Assembly (NCBI RefSeq): GCF_006715485.1
Contig: NZ_VFNH01000001.1
Span: forward strand, 1,364,001-1,428,000
Source of the DNA: Herbaspirillum sp. SJZ107
GTDB taxonomy: Bacteria > Pseudomonadota > Gammaproteobacteria > Burkholderiales > Burkholderiaceae_D
Direction: 5' to 3'
DNA: 64,000 bases
Both the position numbers and the translations under genes were made by a program. Below, one piece after another: positions 30,538-39,662 of the stretch; positions within the stretch are counted from its first letter, which is position 1; each line of letters opens with the position of its first letter. A model generated the notes under the pieces. It was not told where the DNA came from. It searched no databases and worked only from the letters and a program-made list of their open reading frames with translations.

Positions 30538-30562
30538 CATCTGTGACTTATACGCACAGATG
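30538..30562. promoter_or_regulatory. Dyad operator candidate between LysR gene and aceB
   Basis: CATCTGTG (30538-30545), 9-nt spacer, CACAGATG (30555-30562): a perfect 8-bp dyad over 25 bp, typical in size and position for a LysR autoregulatory site. It sits 20 bp from the regulator's ATG in an A+T-rich region. Confidence 0.55.
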
Positions 30563-30653
30563 AATATATTTATTATCTCGTTTAGTGATGCGGAAGTGAA
30601 TATACTTGAGAGAACAGCAAACACCAAATTCATCATCAAAACAGGAGCATGCC

Positions 30654-32243
30654 ATGACCATCGCCACCCCAGCCGGAATGGAGATCCGGGCCGAGATCAA
30701 GCCGGAATACGAACAAATCCTCACGCCGGAAGCGCTCGCGCTGGTAGCGAAGCTGAGCCGCACGTTCGAGCCGCGCCGCCAGGAACTGCTGGCCGCCCGT
30801 GTCGAGCGCGCCAAACGGATGGACGCCGGCGAGCGCCCGGACTTCCTGCCTGAAACCGCCCACATCCGTGACGGTGACTGGAAAATCGCGCCGATCCCGA
30901 AGGCGCTGGAATGCCGCCGCGTCGAAATCACCGGCCCGGTCGAGCGCAAGATGGTCATCAACGCGCTGAACTCGGGCGCGGACAGCTACATGACCGACTT
31001 CGAGGATTCGAACACCCCGAACTGGGACAACCAGATCACCGGCCAGATCAATATGCGCGACGCCGTGCGCCGCACGATTTCGCTGGAACAGAACGGCAAG
31101 CAGTACAAGCTGAACGACAAGGTCGCGACCCTGGTCGTGCGTCCACGCGGCTGGCACCTCGACGAAAAACACGTGCTGGTCGACGGCAAGCGCGTCTCCG
31201 GCGGCATCTTCGACTTTGCGCTGTTCATATTCCACAACGCCAAGGAACTGCTGGCACGCGGCGCCGGCCCGTACTTCTATCTGCCGAAGATGGAATCCCA
31301 TCTCGAGGCACGCCTGTGGAACGACATCTTCAAGATGACCCAGGACGAGCTCGGGCTGCCGCAGGGCACGATCAAGGCGACGGTGCTGATCGAGACCATC
31401 GTGGCCGCCTTCGAAATGGACGAGATCCTGTACGAACTGCGCGAACACAGCGCCGGCCTGAACGCAGGCCGTTGGGACTACATTTTCTCGTGTATCAAGA
31501 AGTTCAAGCTGGACAAGAATTTCTGCCTGGCAGACCGCCCGAAAGTGACGATGACGGCGCCCTTCATGCGCGCCTATGCGCTGCTGTTGCTGAAGACCTG
31601 CCACAAGCGCGGCGCGCCGGCAATCGGCGGTATGTCGGCCCTGATCCCCATCAAGAACGATCCGGAAAAGAATGCCACCGCGATGGCTGGCGTGATCGGC
31701 GACAAGTCGCGTGACGCCACCGACGGCTATGACGGCGGCTGGGTTGCCCACCCGGGCCTGGTCGAGGCTTCCATGGCCGAGTTCAAGAAGGTGCTGGGCG
31801 ACAAGCCTAACCAGATCGAGAAACAGCGCCCGGATGTCGAAGTGACGGCAGCTCAACTGCTCGATTTCAAGCCGGAAGCCCCGATCACCGAAGCCGGCCT
31901 GCGCTACAACATCAACGTCGGCATCCACTACCTGGGCGCATGGCTGGCCGGCAATGGCTGCGTGCCGATCCACAACCTGATGGAAGACGCGGCCACGGCC
32001 GAGATCAGCCGCTCCCAGGTGTGGCAGTGGATCCGTACCCCGAAAGGCGTGCTGGAAGACGGCCGCAAGGTCACGGCCGAGATGGTGCGCGCGATGATCC
32101 CGGAAGAACTGGCCAATGCCAAGGCGGCGGCACCGAATGGCGACAATCCGAGCTATGCGCGCGCCGCGGAGATCTTCGAGCAGATGTCGACATCGGAAGA
32201 GTTTGCCGAGTTCCTGACGCTGCCGCTGTACGAGGAAATTTAA
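30654..32243 (+). CDS. aceB: Malate synthase A
   Basis: Second enzyme of the glyoxylate shunt: glyoxylate plus acetyl-CoA to malate and CoA. 529 residues, the normal length for the A isoform. Recognised by [90 protein letters not shown] and [17 protein letters not shown]. The ATG at 30654 has ACAGGAG upstream; the longer in-frame ORF was not used. Isocitrate lyase (aceA) is not in the window. Divergent LysR gene upstream. Confidence 0.97.
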   Translation: MTIATPAGMEIRAEIKPEYEQILTPEALALVAKLSRTFEPRRQELLAARVERAKRMDAGERPDFLPETAHIRDGDWKIAPIPKALECRRVEITGPVERKMVINALNSGADSYMTDFEDSNTPNWDNQITGQINMRDAVRRTISLEQNGKQYKLNDKVATLVVRPRGWHLDEKHVLVDGKRVSGGIFDFALFIFHNAKELLARGAGPYFYLPKMESHLEARLWNDIFKMTQDELGLPQGTIKATVLIETIVAAFEMDEILYELREHSAGLNAGRWDYIFSCIKKFKLDKNFCLADRPKVTMTAPFMRAYALLLLKTCHKRGAPAIGGMSALIPIKNDPEKNATAMAGVIGDKSRDATDGYDGGWVAHPGLVEASMAEFKKVLGDKPNQIEKQRPDVEVTAAQLLDFKPEAPITEAGLRYNINVGIHYLGAWLAGNGCVPIHNLMEDAATAEISRSQVWQWIRTPKGVLEDGRKVTAEMVRAMIPEELANAKAAAPNGDNPSYARAAEIFEQMSTSEEFAEFLTLPLYEEI

Positions 32244-32297
32244 GGTAACTGCGTGGACGGCGCCGCCGTCCACGCGTTCAAGCCGCGCAAGCGCTAA

Positions 32298-33122
32298 TCA
32301 GAACACGTTCTTCCATTCCCGCAAGGCGACAAACGCCGCCACCGGCTCCGCGCCACGCGCCAGCCGTCCAGCAGCCACCAGGCTGTCCACAATCGCCGGT
32401 TCCCGATAGCGCAGGAAAGGATTGGTCGCCTTTTCGATCGCAATCGTCGACGGCACCGTCGGCAAATGCGTGCCGCGCGCCTGGCTGTCGGCCGCCACCC
32501 GCATCTGCAGCGCCCGGTTATCCGGTTCCACGGCTTCCGCAAAGCGCAGGTTCGACAGCGTGTACTCGTGCGCGCAATACACCAGGGTATCGTCGGGCAG
32601 GGCCGCCAGCTTGCCGAGCGACGCGGCCATCTGCGCCGGCGTGCCTTCGAACAGGCGGCCGCAGCCGGCACCGAACAGCGTATCGCCGCAGAACAGCCAG
32701 TGGACGTCGTCGTCTTCGCGCACGTAGGCGATATGGCCGAGCGTATGGCCCGGCACGTCCAGCACCGAGAAACTCAGGTCCAGTCCGGGCACCTGCACCC
32801 GGTCGCCTTCGTCCAGCGGATGCGTCACCGCCTTGATGCCGTCATTGCGCGGGCCGAACACAGGTACGTCAGCATGCTGCAACCGAGCCTGTTCGAGCAG
32901 GAGCGGGACGCCCCCGGTGTGGTCAGCATGATGATGGGTGAGTAAAATGGCAGTCAGGGTAAGCCCATTCGCCCGCAGCGCCTCGAGGATGGGTTCGCCA
33001 TCGCCGGGGTCGACCACTGCCGCATGGACGCCATCGTGGATGAGCCAGAGGTAGTTGTCCTTGAACGCAGGCACCGTCAGAACGGCCAGTTTGGTGGGAG
33101 TCGGGGTCGGCGATTGGGTCAT
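32298..33122 (-). CDS. gloB: Hydroxyacylglutathione hydrolase (glyoxalase II)
   Basis: Hydrolyses S-D-lactoylglutathione to D-lactate and glutathione, completing methylglyoxal detoxification. 274 residues with the metallo-beta-lactamase motif [11 protein letters not shown] (62-71) for the binuclear metal site, [29 protein letters not shown] and [14 protein letters not shown], then a C-terminal helical glutathione-binding part. The start overlaps the leader of the divergent methyltransferase gene, as in other betaproteobacteria with the gloB-methyltransferase-rnhA-dnaQ order. Confidence 0.95.
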   Translation of the reverse strand: MTQSPTPTPTKLAVLTVPAFKDNYLWLIHDGVHAAVVDPGDGEPILEALRANGLTLTAILLTHHHADHTGGVPLLLEQARLQHADVPVFGPRNDGIKAVTHPLDEGDRVQVPGLDLSFSVLDVPGHTLGHIAYVREDDDVHWLFCGDTLFGAGCGRLFEGTPAQMAASLGKLAALPDDTLVYCAHEYTLSNLRFAEAVEPDNRALQMRVAADSQARGTHLPTVPSTIAIEKATNPFLRYREPAIVDSLVAAGRLARGAEPVAAFVALREWKNVF

Positions 33123-33152
33123 ATGAGAATGTGGGATCGAACAAGGGGTTGC

Positions 33153-33950
33153 ATGGACGGCGTGGCATCCGAAAAATCCATTATAGCGCTCGACCGCTGG
33201 CTGCAATCGCCGGCGGGCGCGTACGTGCGCGCCTGGGAGCAGGCCTGCCTGGACGAGCTGACCGCCGACATCTTCGGCTTCAACGCGATCCAGATCGGCG
33301 TACCGCAGATCGACGCGCTGGCCGCCAACCGCATGCCGAACAAGTGGCAGGCGGCAACGCGCACCTCGACCGCGGACGAGCTGGCCTACGCGGCCGGCGG
33401 CAAGCAGATCGCGGTTGCGCTCGACTTTGCCGACCTGCCGTTCGCGTCGCAGAGCCTGGACCTGGTAGTGTTGCCGCACGTACTCGAGTTCGCGGCCGAG
33501 CCGCACCAGGTGCTGCGCGAAGTCGAACGGGTGCTGATCCCGGAAGGGCAGGTCATCATCTGCGGCTTCAACCCAGCCAGCATGTGGGGCATCCGCCAGG
33601 GCATGGGGCGCCTCACCAGCAGCGATTACCTGCCGACCGCGGGCGAGTTCATCTCTTTGCCACGTCTCAAAGACTGGTTAAAATTGCTGAATCTTGCCCC
33701 TTCGCGCAACTATTTCGGCTGCTATGCACCGCCGTTTCGCACCACGCAATGGCTGAACCGCTTCGCCTTCGTCGAGGGTGCCGGGCGGCGCTGGTGGCCC
33801 TACCTGGGCGCGGTCTATATCGTGCATGCGATCAAGCGCGTCAAGGGCATGAACATCATCGGTCCGGCCTGGAACAAAAAGCCGGGCAAGGCGCCGGTCG
33901 TCGTGCCGGCGACCAACCGCAATGAGCGGCATCAATCATCCGAACAATAA
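33153..33950 (+). CDS. Class I SAM-dependent methyltransferase
   Basis: 265 residues of the Methyltransf_11 type. The motif I glycine loop is weak, but [24 protein letters not shown] and [24 protein letters not shown] are characteristic of SAM enzymes with small-molecule substrates. The substrate is unknown. In many betaproteobacteria this gene lies between gloB and rnhA. Of three possible ATG codons (33123, 33129, 33153) the last has AAGGGG 4 nt upstream. rnhA begins 15 nt after its stop. Confidence 0.85.
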   Translation: MDGVASEKSIIALDRWLQSPAGAYVRAWEQACLDELTADIFGFNAIQIGVPQIDALAANRMPNKWQAATRTSTADELAYAAGGKQIAVALDFADLPFASQSLDLVVLPHVLEFAAEPHQVLREVERVLIPEGQVIICGFNPASMWGIRQGMGRLTSSDYLPTAGEFISLPRLKDWLKLLNLAPSRNYFGCYAPPFRTTQWLNRFAFVEGAGRRWWPYLGAVYIVHAIKRVKGMNIIGPAWNKKPGKAPVVVPATNRNERHQSSEQ

Positions 33951-33965
33951 AGGAAGCAACGCAGC

Positions 33966-34406
33966 ATGACCAAAGTTGAGATTTTTACCGACGGCGCCTG
34001 CAAGGGAAATCCGGGCACCGGCGGCTGGGGCGCGCTGCTGGTCGCCGATGGCGGCCACGAGAAGGAAATCTTCGGCGGTGAGCCGAACACGACCAACAAC
34101 CGCATGGAACTGCGTGCGGTGATCGAAGCGCTCGGCGTGCTCAACCGCCCGTGCCAGGTGGTGCTGCACACCGACAGCCAGTACGTCCAGAAAGGCATCT
34201 CGGAATGGATCCACGGCTGGAAGGCGCGCGGCTGGAAGACGGCGGCCAAGGAACCGGTCAAGAACGACGACCTGTGGAAGGCGCTCGACGCCGCCCAGCA
34301 GCAGCACGCGGTCGAATGGCGCTGGGTGCGCGGCCACAACGGCCATCCGGGCAATGAACGGGCCGATTCGCTGGCCAACATGGGGGCGGCGTCGGTCAAG
34401 CGCTGA
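33966..34406 (+). CDS. rnhA: Ribonuclease HI
   Basis: Degrades the RNA strand of RNA-DNA hybrids. 146 residues with the carboxylate tetrad Asp9, Glu48, Asp70 and Asp134 (E. coli D10/E48/D70/D134) and the basic protrusion [28 protein letters not shown]-type text near residue 124 carries the catalytic His. AAGGAAGC precedes the ATG. Followed by dnaQ after 81 nt, the classic rnhA-dnaQ neighbourhood. Confidence 0.97.
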   Translation: MTKVEIFTDGACKGNPGTGGWGALLVADGGHEKEIFGGEPNTTNNRMELRAVIEALGVLNRPCQVVLHTDSQYVQKGISEWIHGWKARGWKTAAKEPVKNDDLWKALDAAQQQHAVEWRWVRGHNGHPGNERADSLANMGAASVKR

Positions 34407-34487
34407 ACGTTGCGGGGCCCGACCTGCGCGGGCCTTCGCTGGTATACTGGGTGATTCTTTCCACGCTTTAGATTGATCTTCACGCGC

Positions 34488-35195
34488 ATGCGCCAAATCG
34501 TTCTCGATACCGAAACCACAGGCTTCAACCCGCGCACCGGCGACCGTATCGTCGAAGTCGGCTGCGTCGAAATCCTGGACCGCAAGCTTACCGGTAACAA
34601 TTTCCACCGCTACGTCAACCCCGAGCGCGACTCGGACGAGGGCGCGCTGGCGGTGCACGGCCTGACCACGGAATTCCTCAGCGACAAGCCCAAGTTCCAC
34701 GAGATCGCGCACGAACTGCGCGAATTCTGCCAGGGCGCCGAAATCATCATCCACAACGCCCCGTTCGACCTGGGCTTCCTGAACCACGAATTCCAGCGCG
34801 CCGGCCTGCCGCCCTTCGTCGACCATTGCAGCGGCGTGATCGACACCCTGGTGAATGCCAAGGAACTGCACCCAGGCAAGCGCAACTCGCTGGACGCGCT
34901 GTGCGACCGCTACGGCGTCTCCAATGCGCACCGCAAGCTGCACGGCGCATTGCTCGACTCGGAACTGCTGGCCGACGTCTACCTGGCCATGACGCGCGGG
35001 CAGAACATGCTGTCGATGGATGTCGAGGTCGAAGCATCGGGCGGCGCCCAGCTGGTCGATGCCGGTCCGCTGGGCGAGATCATCGTGATCGCCGCGGCCG
35101 ACGACGAGCTCGCCGAGCACGACAAAGTGCTGGCTGCGCTCGACAAGGGGGTGAAAGGTGAATGTCTTTGGAGAAAATATTCTCTGCAGGGGTGA
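34488..35195 (+). CDS. dnaQ: DNA polymerase III epsilon subunit (proofreading exonuclease)
   Basis: The 3'-5' proofreading exonuclease of the replicative polymerase. 235 residues of the DEDDh type: Asp7/Glu9 in LDTETTGF, Asp94 in NAPFDLGFLNH, His152 and Asp157 in LHGALLDSELL. The C-terminal part is the segment that would contact the polymerase alpha subunit. The ATG start gives MRQIVLDTETTG; a TTG five codons upstream is a weaker alternative. Its stop codon overlaps the -35 box of the tRNA-Val promoter. Confidence 0.97.
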   Translation: MRQIVLDTETTGFNPRTGDRIVEVGCVEILDRKLTGNNFHRYVNPERDSDEGALAVHGLTTEFLSDKPKFHEIAHELREFCQGAEIIIHNAPFDLGFLNHEFQRAGLPPFVDHCSGVIDTLVNAKELHPGKRNSLDALCDRYGVSNAHRKLHGALLDSELLADVYLAMTRGQNMLSMDVEVEASGGAQLVDAGPLGEIIVIAAADDELAEHDKVLAALDKGVKGECLWRKYSLQG

Positions 35196-35220
35196 CAAAA
35201 CGCAAAACTCCCCCTATAAT
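35192..35220 (+). promoter_or_regulatory. Sigma-70 promoter of tRNA-Val
   Basis: GTGACA (35192-35197), 17-nt spacer, perfect TATAAT (35215-35220), then a GC-rich discriminator GCTCGTC of the kind found at stringently controlled tRNA promoters. The -35 overlaps the dnaQ stop codon. Confidence 0.85.
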
Positions 35221-35273
35221 GCTCGTCATTGCAGCGATGCAAACGCAGCAAAGCAGTAGATAGTAGTAAAGCA

Positions 35274-35348
35274 GGGCGGTTAGCTCAGGGGTAGAGCACA
35301 GCATTCACACTGCTGGGGTCGCAAGTTCGAAACTTGCACCGCCCACCA
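35274..35348 (+). tRNA. tRNA-Val (anticodon CAC)
   Basis: A 75-nt cloverleaf with encoded CCA. The acceptor stem GGGCGGT pairs with ACCGCCC. The D arm is GCTC...GAGC, the anticodon stem CAGCA/TGCTG encloses the loop TTCACAC (anticodon CAC), and the T arm is GCAAG-TTCGAAA-CTTGC. It is a single gene with its own promoter and a terminator about 95 nt downstream. Confidence 0.97.
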
Positions 35349-35439
35349 GGATTCAGCGTTTGAATTCAAAGACTTGGATTGCCGTAGCGAGTTGAGAAAA
35401 ACAACTTGAGGGGAATTCGGGGAATTCGAACGCAACAAT

Positions 35440-35467
35440 AAAGGCCAGCGCTCAGCTGGCCTTTTTG
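35440..35467 (+). terminator. Intrinsic terminator downstream of tRNA-Val
   Basis: AAGGCCAGC, loop GCTCA, GCTGGCCTT followed by a T-run: a perfect 9-bp stem. It should end the tRNA precursor. The rest of 35349-35634 contains two GGGGAATTCG repeats at ~35410-35428 and no gene that I can support. Confidence 0.9.
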
Positions 35468-35634
35468 TTTTTGTCGCGCATTTTTGATGGGACTGCAAGC
35501 GTCGGCGTGACGGCATGGATGGGAATTCTGCGCCGACAGAGGTGATGCTCATCCGGAGACCAGACACTGTGAAAACGATGATGGCTCATGAAGCACGGAA
35601 CCTCGAAGACGCTGATGGCCTGGCGCGAATCCCC

Positions 35635-37041
35635 TCAGGCCGGTGTGGTCACCGGTAAGCCACAGTCGCCGCAAAAACGCGCGTCGTCGTCGAGGGTGGC
35701 GCCGCAGTGATGGCATTCTGCAGGGCGGGTGATCGCGATGACCTGCGCCTGCTGCGCGCGCAGTTCCTGCTGGCCACGCGCATCGGTCGCTTGGTCGTCG
35801 ACCAGTTTGCCCATGGCACCTATGCGCTGCGCGCGGTCGAGGTCACTGGCGGACGTCGGCGCGACGACCATCGAACGCGTCTCGCCGAACTGTTTCAGCA
35901 CGCCAGCCAGTTCCTCGGCGCGCTGCGGCATCCCGCGCATGCCGATCAGCTGGCGCCACGCATTCTTCCCGAAAATGACCGAGTCGATTTCCGAAACCCA
36001 CACGCGCATGGTCATGCTTTCCACGTTGATCACGTTCTTCGAGGTCTGCACATTGCCCGCAAGCTGGTTGCCGACGTTCAGGCGCGCCGATTCGAAACTG
36101 CCGCTGATTTCTACCCAGACGAGCTCGGATACGAAGTCGAACCGTCCCCATAACGCATGCGCCGCCTTGCGGCAGAATTCGCCGACCGCCAGCATGCTCG
36201 TCGCCTGGCTCATGGTCGACGATACCGGCTCGCCATCGAGGATATGGTTCACGGTCTCGACCGCGAAGAGGGTGCCGGCCAGCATGTACATGGTTGCCAG
36301 TGCCGACAGCGCGGCCAGCCAGCGGAACTGAGGTAAGGCGAACGCATCGGCCAGCTTGGCAACCGTGCGATTCGCTTGCGGCCGCGGCTGGGTTTCCTCG
36401 AAGAGTTCCGCTTCAAAGCGACCTTGCTGGCCGTGGATCTCGGGCGACCGGCGCGCATAGCGGCGGTTCGGAATGTTCTGGTACCAGCGCGCCATCATGA
36501 CGCGATCGATTTCCTCGAGCAGCTTGTTCGGATGGGCGTTCATGGTCACGGTATCGGCGACGCGCGCGACGCCGACCGACTGCGGGGGAGCTTGCAGCTG
36601 ATTCCTGAGCGCCAGGCCGAATACCACGCACCCGGCCAGCGCCGCCAATAGCGCGACCAGCAGCGAGCCATTGATCGAAAAGCTGCCGATATCCGGCAAG
36701 GCGTTACGAGCCATCGCCAGCACCACCGGGCCAAGGACCGCCAGCAAAATCAGCGTGACCAGCCACCTCTGCCCAACAGCCACGCGTCCCGCGACCTGGC
36801 CATTCGACGCATGCGTCTGCGCGACCATCGGTCGCAGGATCAAGGGAAGGCTGAACGCCGCATACGCGATGCCGATCCAGCCGCTGGCCCTGGCTTGCCC
36901 GAATAGCAGCCAGCACATGCTGAAACTTGTCAGGGTCGCGGCCAGCGCCAGGAAGTTATGGAATTGCGCCTGTGCGTTTTCCTGGATGCGCTTCGGAGCG
37001 AAGATCAGGTGCGGCAGCCATGAATACAGCTGTTCGCTCAG
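35635..37041 (-). CDS. Polytopic membrane protein with C-terminal zinc ribbon, Tad-linked
   Basis: About 468 residues, not recognised as a named family. At least four N-terminal TM segments occur in the first ~160 residues (FLALAATLTSFSMCWLLFG, GIAYAAFSLPLIL, LVTLILLAVLGPVVLA, LLVALLAALAGCVVFGLAL), with one more near residue 255. A soluble part follows, ending in a zinc ribbon with Cys443, Cys446, Cys457 and Cys460 (CHHCG...FCGDCG). No ATG, GTG or TTG fits: the first in-frame ATG after the TadE stop is at codon ~43, inside TM1. The best start is a CTG (37039-37041) overlapping the upstream stop as CTGA. An ATG at 37182 is possible but would add 47 residues read out of frame from the TadE gene. 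Confidence 0.7.
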   Translation of the reverse strand: MSEQLYSWLPHLIFAPKRIQENAQAQFHNFLALAATLTSFSMCWLLFGQARASGWIGIAYAAFSLPLILRPMVAQTHASNGQVAGRVAVGQRWLVTLILLAVLGPVVLAMARNALPDIGSFSINGSLLVALLAALAGCVVFGLALRNQLQAPPQSVGVARVADTVTMNAHPNKLLEEIDRVMMARWYQNIPNRRYARRSPEIHGQQGRFEAELFEETQPRPQANRTVAKLADAFALPQFRWLAALSALATMYMLAGTLFAVETVNHILDGEPVSSTMSQATSMLAVGEFCRKAAHALWGRFDFVSELVWVEISGSFESARLNVGNQLAGNVQTSKNVINVESMTMRVWVSEIDSVIFGKNAWRQLIGMRGMPQRAEELAGVLKQFGETRSMVVAPTSASDLDRAQRIGAMGKLVDDQATDARGQQELRAQQAQVIAITRPAECHHCGATLDDDARFCGDCGLPVTTPA

Positions 37042-37646
37042 GGGGAGACCGGATCGCCGGCGTGATAGCCCAGCGTCTCCGCACTGACGATCGTCGTAGA
37101 CGTCGGCAGCGTTACGCCCAGGTTCAGTAACGGGATCAGCATTTGGTAATTGACCGGTGCGCAATCGGAATCGGGTTTGCATATCCGGGCCCGAACCATA
37201 CGAATACAGGTATTGGATGGGCTGGTTGCGCTTCCGTAGGGATTTGTGAGGCAGTTTTGACGATTCCGGCCCGGGCTGCCGGGCATGCTTGCGGCCGGAA
37301 TTGGTTCGTAAGTCGTCGTCGCTCCCTGTTTCAGGTAAATGTAGTCGATGCGAATGTGCCGGTCGGTGACCGGCGCACCGAATGGAAGTTCCCCGGGGGA
37401 GGCTCGCAACATCGCATGCTGCTTTGCAAGATCCAGATCGGCGGTGCTGCGCCAGTCGATATTTGCGGCGGCTCTCGCTGCGCTCCGGGTAACGTTGGCA
37501 AGTGTGTTGTACATGTACATTATCCGGGCGATCTCAAGGATCCCGAACACGACGATGAAGAACAGAATCGCTACAAGCGCAAATTCGACTGCTGCCACGC
37601 CGCTCTCTGCATGCCTCACCGGGCGCCGGATAGTTGGCTTCTTCAC
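37038..37646 (-). CDS. TadE-like pseudopilin, second copy
   Basis: 202 residues. The N-terminus is typical of TadE: basic lead KKPTIRRPVRHAESG, then VAAVEFALVAILFFIVVFGILEIARIMYMYNTLANVTRSAAR, a type IV prepilin-like helix with the Glu at position +5 after the Gly. TadE proteins are minor pseudopilins processed by the TadV peptidase in the Flp pilus system. The C-terminal domain has four cysteines. Start is GTG with a strong GGAGG 5 nt away; the preceding TadE gene ends one nt before it. Middle gene of a four-gene operon. Confidence 0.85.
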   Translation of the reverse strand: MKKPTIRRPVRHAESGVAAVEFALVAILFFIVVFGILEIARIMYMYNTLANVTRSAARAAANIDWRSTADLDLAKQHAMLRASPGELPFGAPVTDRHIRIDYIYLKQGATTTYEPIPAASMPGSPGRNRQNCLTNPYGSATSPSNTCIRMVRARICKPDSDCAPVNYQMLIPLLNLGVTLPTSTTIVSAETLGYHAGDPVSP

Positions 37647-37647
37647 G

Positions 37648-38142
37648 TCAGCCTCCTACATAGTCGGTTGCCATGACTGCCCTGAGGACGATTGGTCCAC
37701 CATCGGTAAAGACTGATGTAAATGGATCAAAGAACGAGTCGTAGACCGGGACGGTGACGCGTACCATGACCTTCTTTGGCACGTCGATGCCGAAACAGTG
37801 ATCCCAGTATGGCGTAGGGCTGCCTGCATAGCACTGCACCGAAACGGCGATGCCCGCGCCAGGGTTCAATTCTGCTATCTCATCCCTCGCGATTTTCTCT
37901 GCCAAAAGAGCAACTGGCACGTCGCTGCCGGTCGACGATGGCGTAATTTCCCTGAGCGTTGTGGTCGCCATGAACCTGGCGGCATCGTGCGCGGCTTTTT
38001 CTGCAACGGTATAGCACCAGAAAACCCGCGCAAAGAACAGCATGCCGCTGATCATAATCAGCAAAAAGGGAAGTACGATTGCGCACTCGACGGCAATGCT
38101 GCCTCGTCTACGCAAGGACGGTTTTCGAATCGATGCTTTCAT
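37648..38142 (-). CDS. TadE-like pseudopilin, first copy
   Basis: 164 residues with RRRGSIAVECAIVLPFLLIMISGMLFFARVFWCYTVAEKAAHDAARF, again a TadE-type hydrophobic N-terminus with Gly followed by Glu at the +5 position. Its start overlaps the TadG stop by 4 nt (ATGA), and the next TadE gene follows immediately. The base composition is visibly lower in G+C than the genome average, like its neighbours. Confidence 0.85.
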   Translation of the reverse strand: MKASIRKPSLRRRGSIAVECAIVLPFLLIMISGMLFFARVFWCYTVAEKAAHDAARFMATTTLREITPSSTGSDVPVALLAEKIARDEIAELNPGAGIAVSVQCYAGSPTPYWDHCFGIDVPKKVMVRVTVPVYDSFFDPFTSVFTDGGPIVLRAVMATDYVGG

Positions 38143-39662
38143 TGATAGATCTCCACTGGCCCACCCAGCTGATCTTCTGTCGTGAGACCACCAAATTCTG
38201 CATAGAGTGAGGTGGCACTGGCTTGTGTCGTCATCAAGAATTTCCCGGTTCCAAGCACCGTCGCGGTAGAGCCGGTTACTGGACAGGAAAGCAGAGGTAT
38301 GTTCAGAACCCGTCTGTTCGCGGTGCCGGGCCTGCGTGCCACTGCCGGGCTCTGAAAATAGGCGCCACCACTGGCCATGAGATAAGGCGCCGATGCCGGA
38401 TAAGTCCCGATTGTCGACGTCGAGCCGTACAGCTTGCTCCAGATGTTGGGTGAAGTTGCAGCGAAGGGCGTATAGCCCCCGGGCGGTTCCGGTGCATTCG
38501 GATTGGTAACGGACGACCAGGGGACCGCGCGAGCAAAAGACCAGAGCACGCCGTAATCCACGGCAGTCGGGTAATTCGTCGGTCCGATCTCGGCAACCGT
38601 CTGCAGCTTTGTGGTTGTCGCGAAATCCTGTTTTGCGACCTGGACTGTAGCCTTCGTGGACATCCAGCTCACCCCGGCAAACGCGTATTGCTTGACATTG
38701 CTGTCGGGCGGCGAGTTGTTGACGTCGCAGGTCCCCGAATAAGGGTCAAAACGGGAATTGAGATGACCGAAGTACGTACCGATTGGAAACGGGCTCTGGA
38801 CGGCAACCGTTGCACCCGTCACCTGCCGGACGGCCATCGTTCCTGTGCAGATATATGCTGCGTAAATCGATGGGTCGAGATTGGATGCCGCGGCGCCGCT
38901 GCCTGCCAATGAAACCGGATCGACCTGGAAACTCATGGGACCCGGCCCCTTTGGATTGAGGTTCATGAGGTCATAGCCCACGCCACGGCGAAAACCGTAT
39001 TCGATCAGCTCATCGTACTGGGCGCCGTTCGAGTTCGGGCGCTTGTCACGCGGCGTGGACGACATGGCGCAAATGGCCAGCGGCGTCACCTGAAGGCGGC
39101 CCTTGCCTGCAATCGTGACGTGGCCGACTTCGACGGAACTGAACGATGCCGATATGATCGGCGCGAAGAACAGGGCGACTTTTCCATACTTTCCGCTCAG
39201 CAGCTTGGTGTCCACTTTTACAAACACCAGCCCAGCAGGAGAAGCTGCCGCGTCCCCACTCGATTTCCAGCCGCTGCCAGCTTCGTGTGAAGCACCGAAT
39301 GTTATCGCGGCGTTCTCCCAGGTCATATTGTGCAGATAGGCATACTTTGGCCCATTCACCTGATCCTCCACGACTTGCTGCGCAGCAGTCAGCGCCGCAT
39401 TGACGCCTGCGCTTGTTCCATCCAGTTTTTTTGCTGCTGCAAGCGCAACTGCATCGGCCAGAATCTGCATTTCAGCTTGCCGGTTGTAGATCCGCGAGAG
39501 ATCGAGAGCAAGCATGAAAAAACCCAGGATAACGGGAAGAAGCAATACGGTCATGATCGCAATTGCACCGGTTTCCTGTTTTATTCCGTAACCGGCACGC
39601 GAGGATGACCAGCTTTTCAAGAAAGAGGAATCCCGATTCAGCGTAGTCACCTTATCTTTCAT
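38139..39662 (-). CDS. TadG-like pilus-assembly protein
   Basis: 507 residues. A cytoplasmic N-terminal tail is followed by ETGAIAIMTVLLLPVILGFFMLALDLSRIYNRQAEMQILADAVALAAAKKLDG (from ~residue 30), the Tad/TadG N-terminal signature; the hydrophobic helix anchors it in the inner membrane. The remaining ~430 residues are Ser/Thr/Gly-rich and extracytoplasmic. I see no clear MIDAS DxSxS motif of the vWA domain found in longer TadG proteins. GGAGGAACGCG precedes the ATG. First gene of the tadG-tadE-tadE-zinc-ribbon operon. Confidence 0.85.
   Translation of the reverse strand: MKDKVTTLNRDSSFLKSWSSSRAGYGIKQETGAIAIMTVLLLPVILGFFMLALDLSRIYNRQAEMQILADAVALAAAKKLDGTSAGVNAALTAAQQVVEDQVNGPKYAYLHNMTWENAAITFGASHEAGSGWKSSGDAAASPAGLVFVKVDTKLLSGKYGKVALFFAPIISASFSSVEVGHVTIAGKGRLQVTPLAICAMSSTPRDKRPNSNGAQYDELIEYGFRRGVGYDLMNLNPKGPGPMSFQVDPVSLAGSGAAASNLDPSIYAAYICTGTMAVRQVTGATVAVQSPFPIGTYFGHLNSRFDPYSGTCDVNNSPPDSNVKQYAFAGVSWMSTKATVQVAKQDFATTTKLQTVAEIGPTNYPTAVDYGVLWSFARAVPWSSVTNPNAPEPPGGYTPFAATSPNIWSKLYGSTSTIGTYPASAPYLMASGGAYFQSPAVARRPGTANRRVLNIPLLSCPVTGSTATVLGTGKFLMTTQASATSLYAEFGGLTTEDQLGGPVEIYQ

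Noticed and set aside
35280-35567. 95-codon minus-strand ORF ending in CECCALPLS
   Set aside because: Its 3' part is the antisense of tRNA-Val, a well-known source of spurious annotated proteins; no independent coding evidence.
37042-37182. ATG start for the zinc-ribbon protein 47 codons upstream
   Set aside because: The added residues are an out-of-frame reading of the TadE gene with no hydrophobic or domain character; a long overlap is less likely than a CTGA restart, though not excluded.
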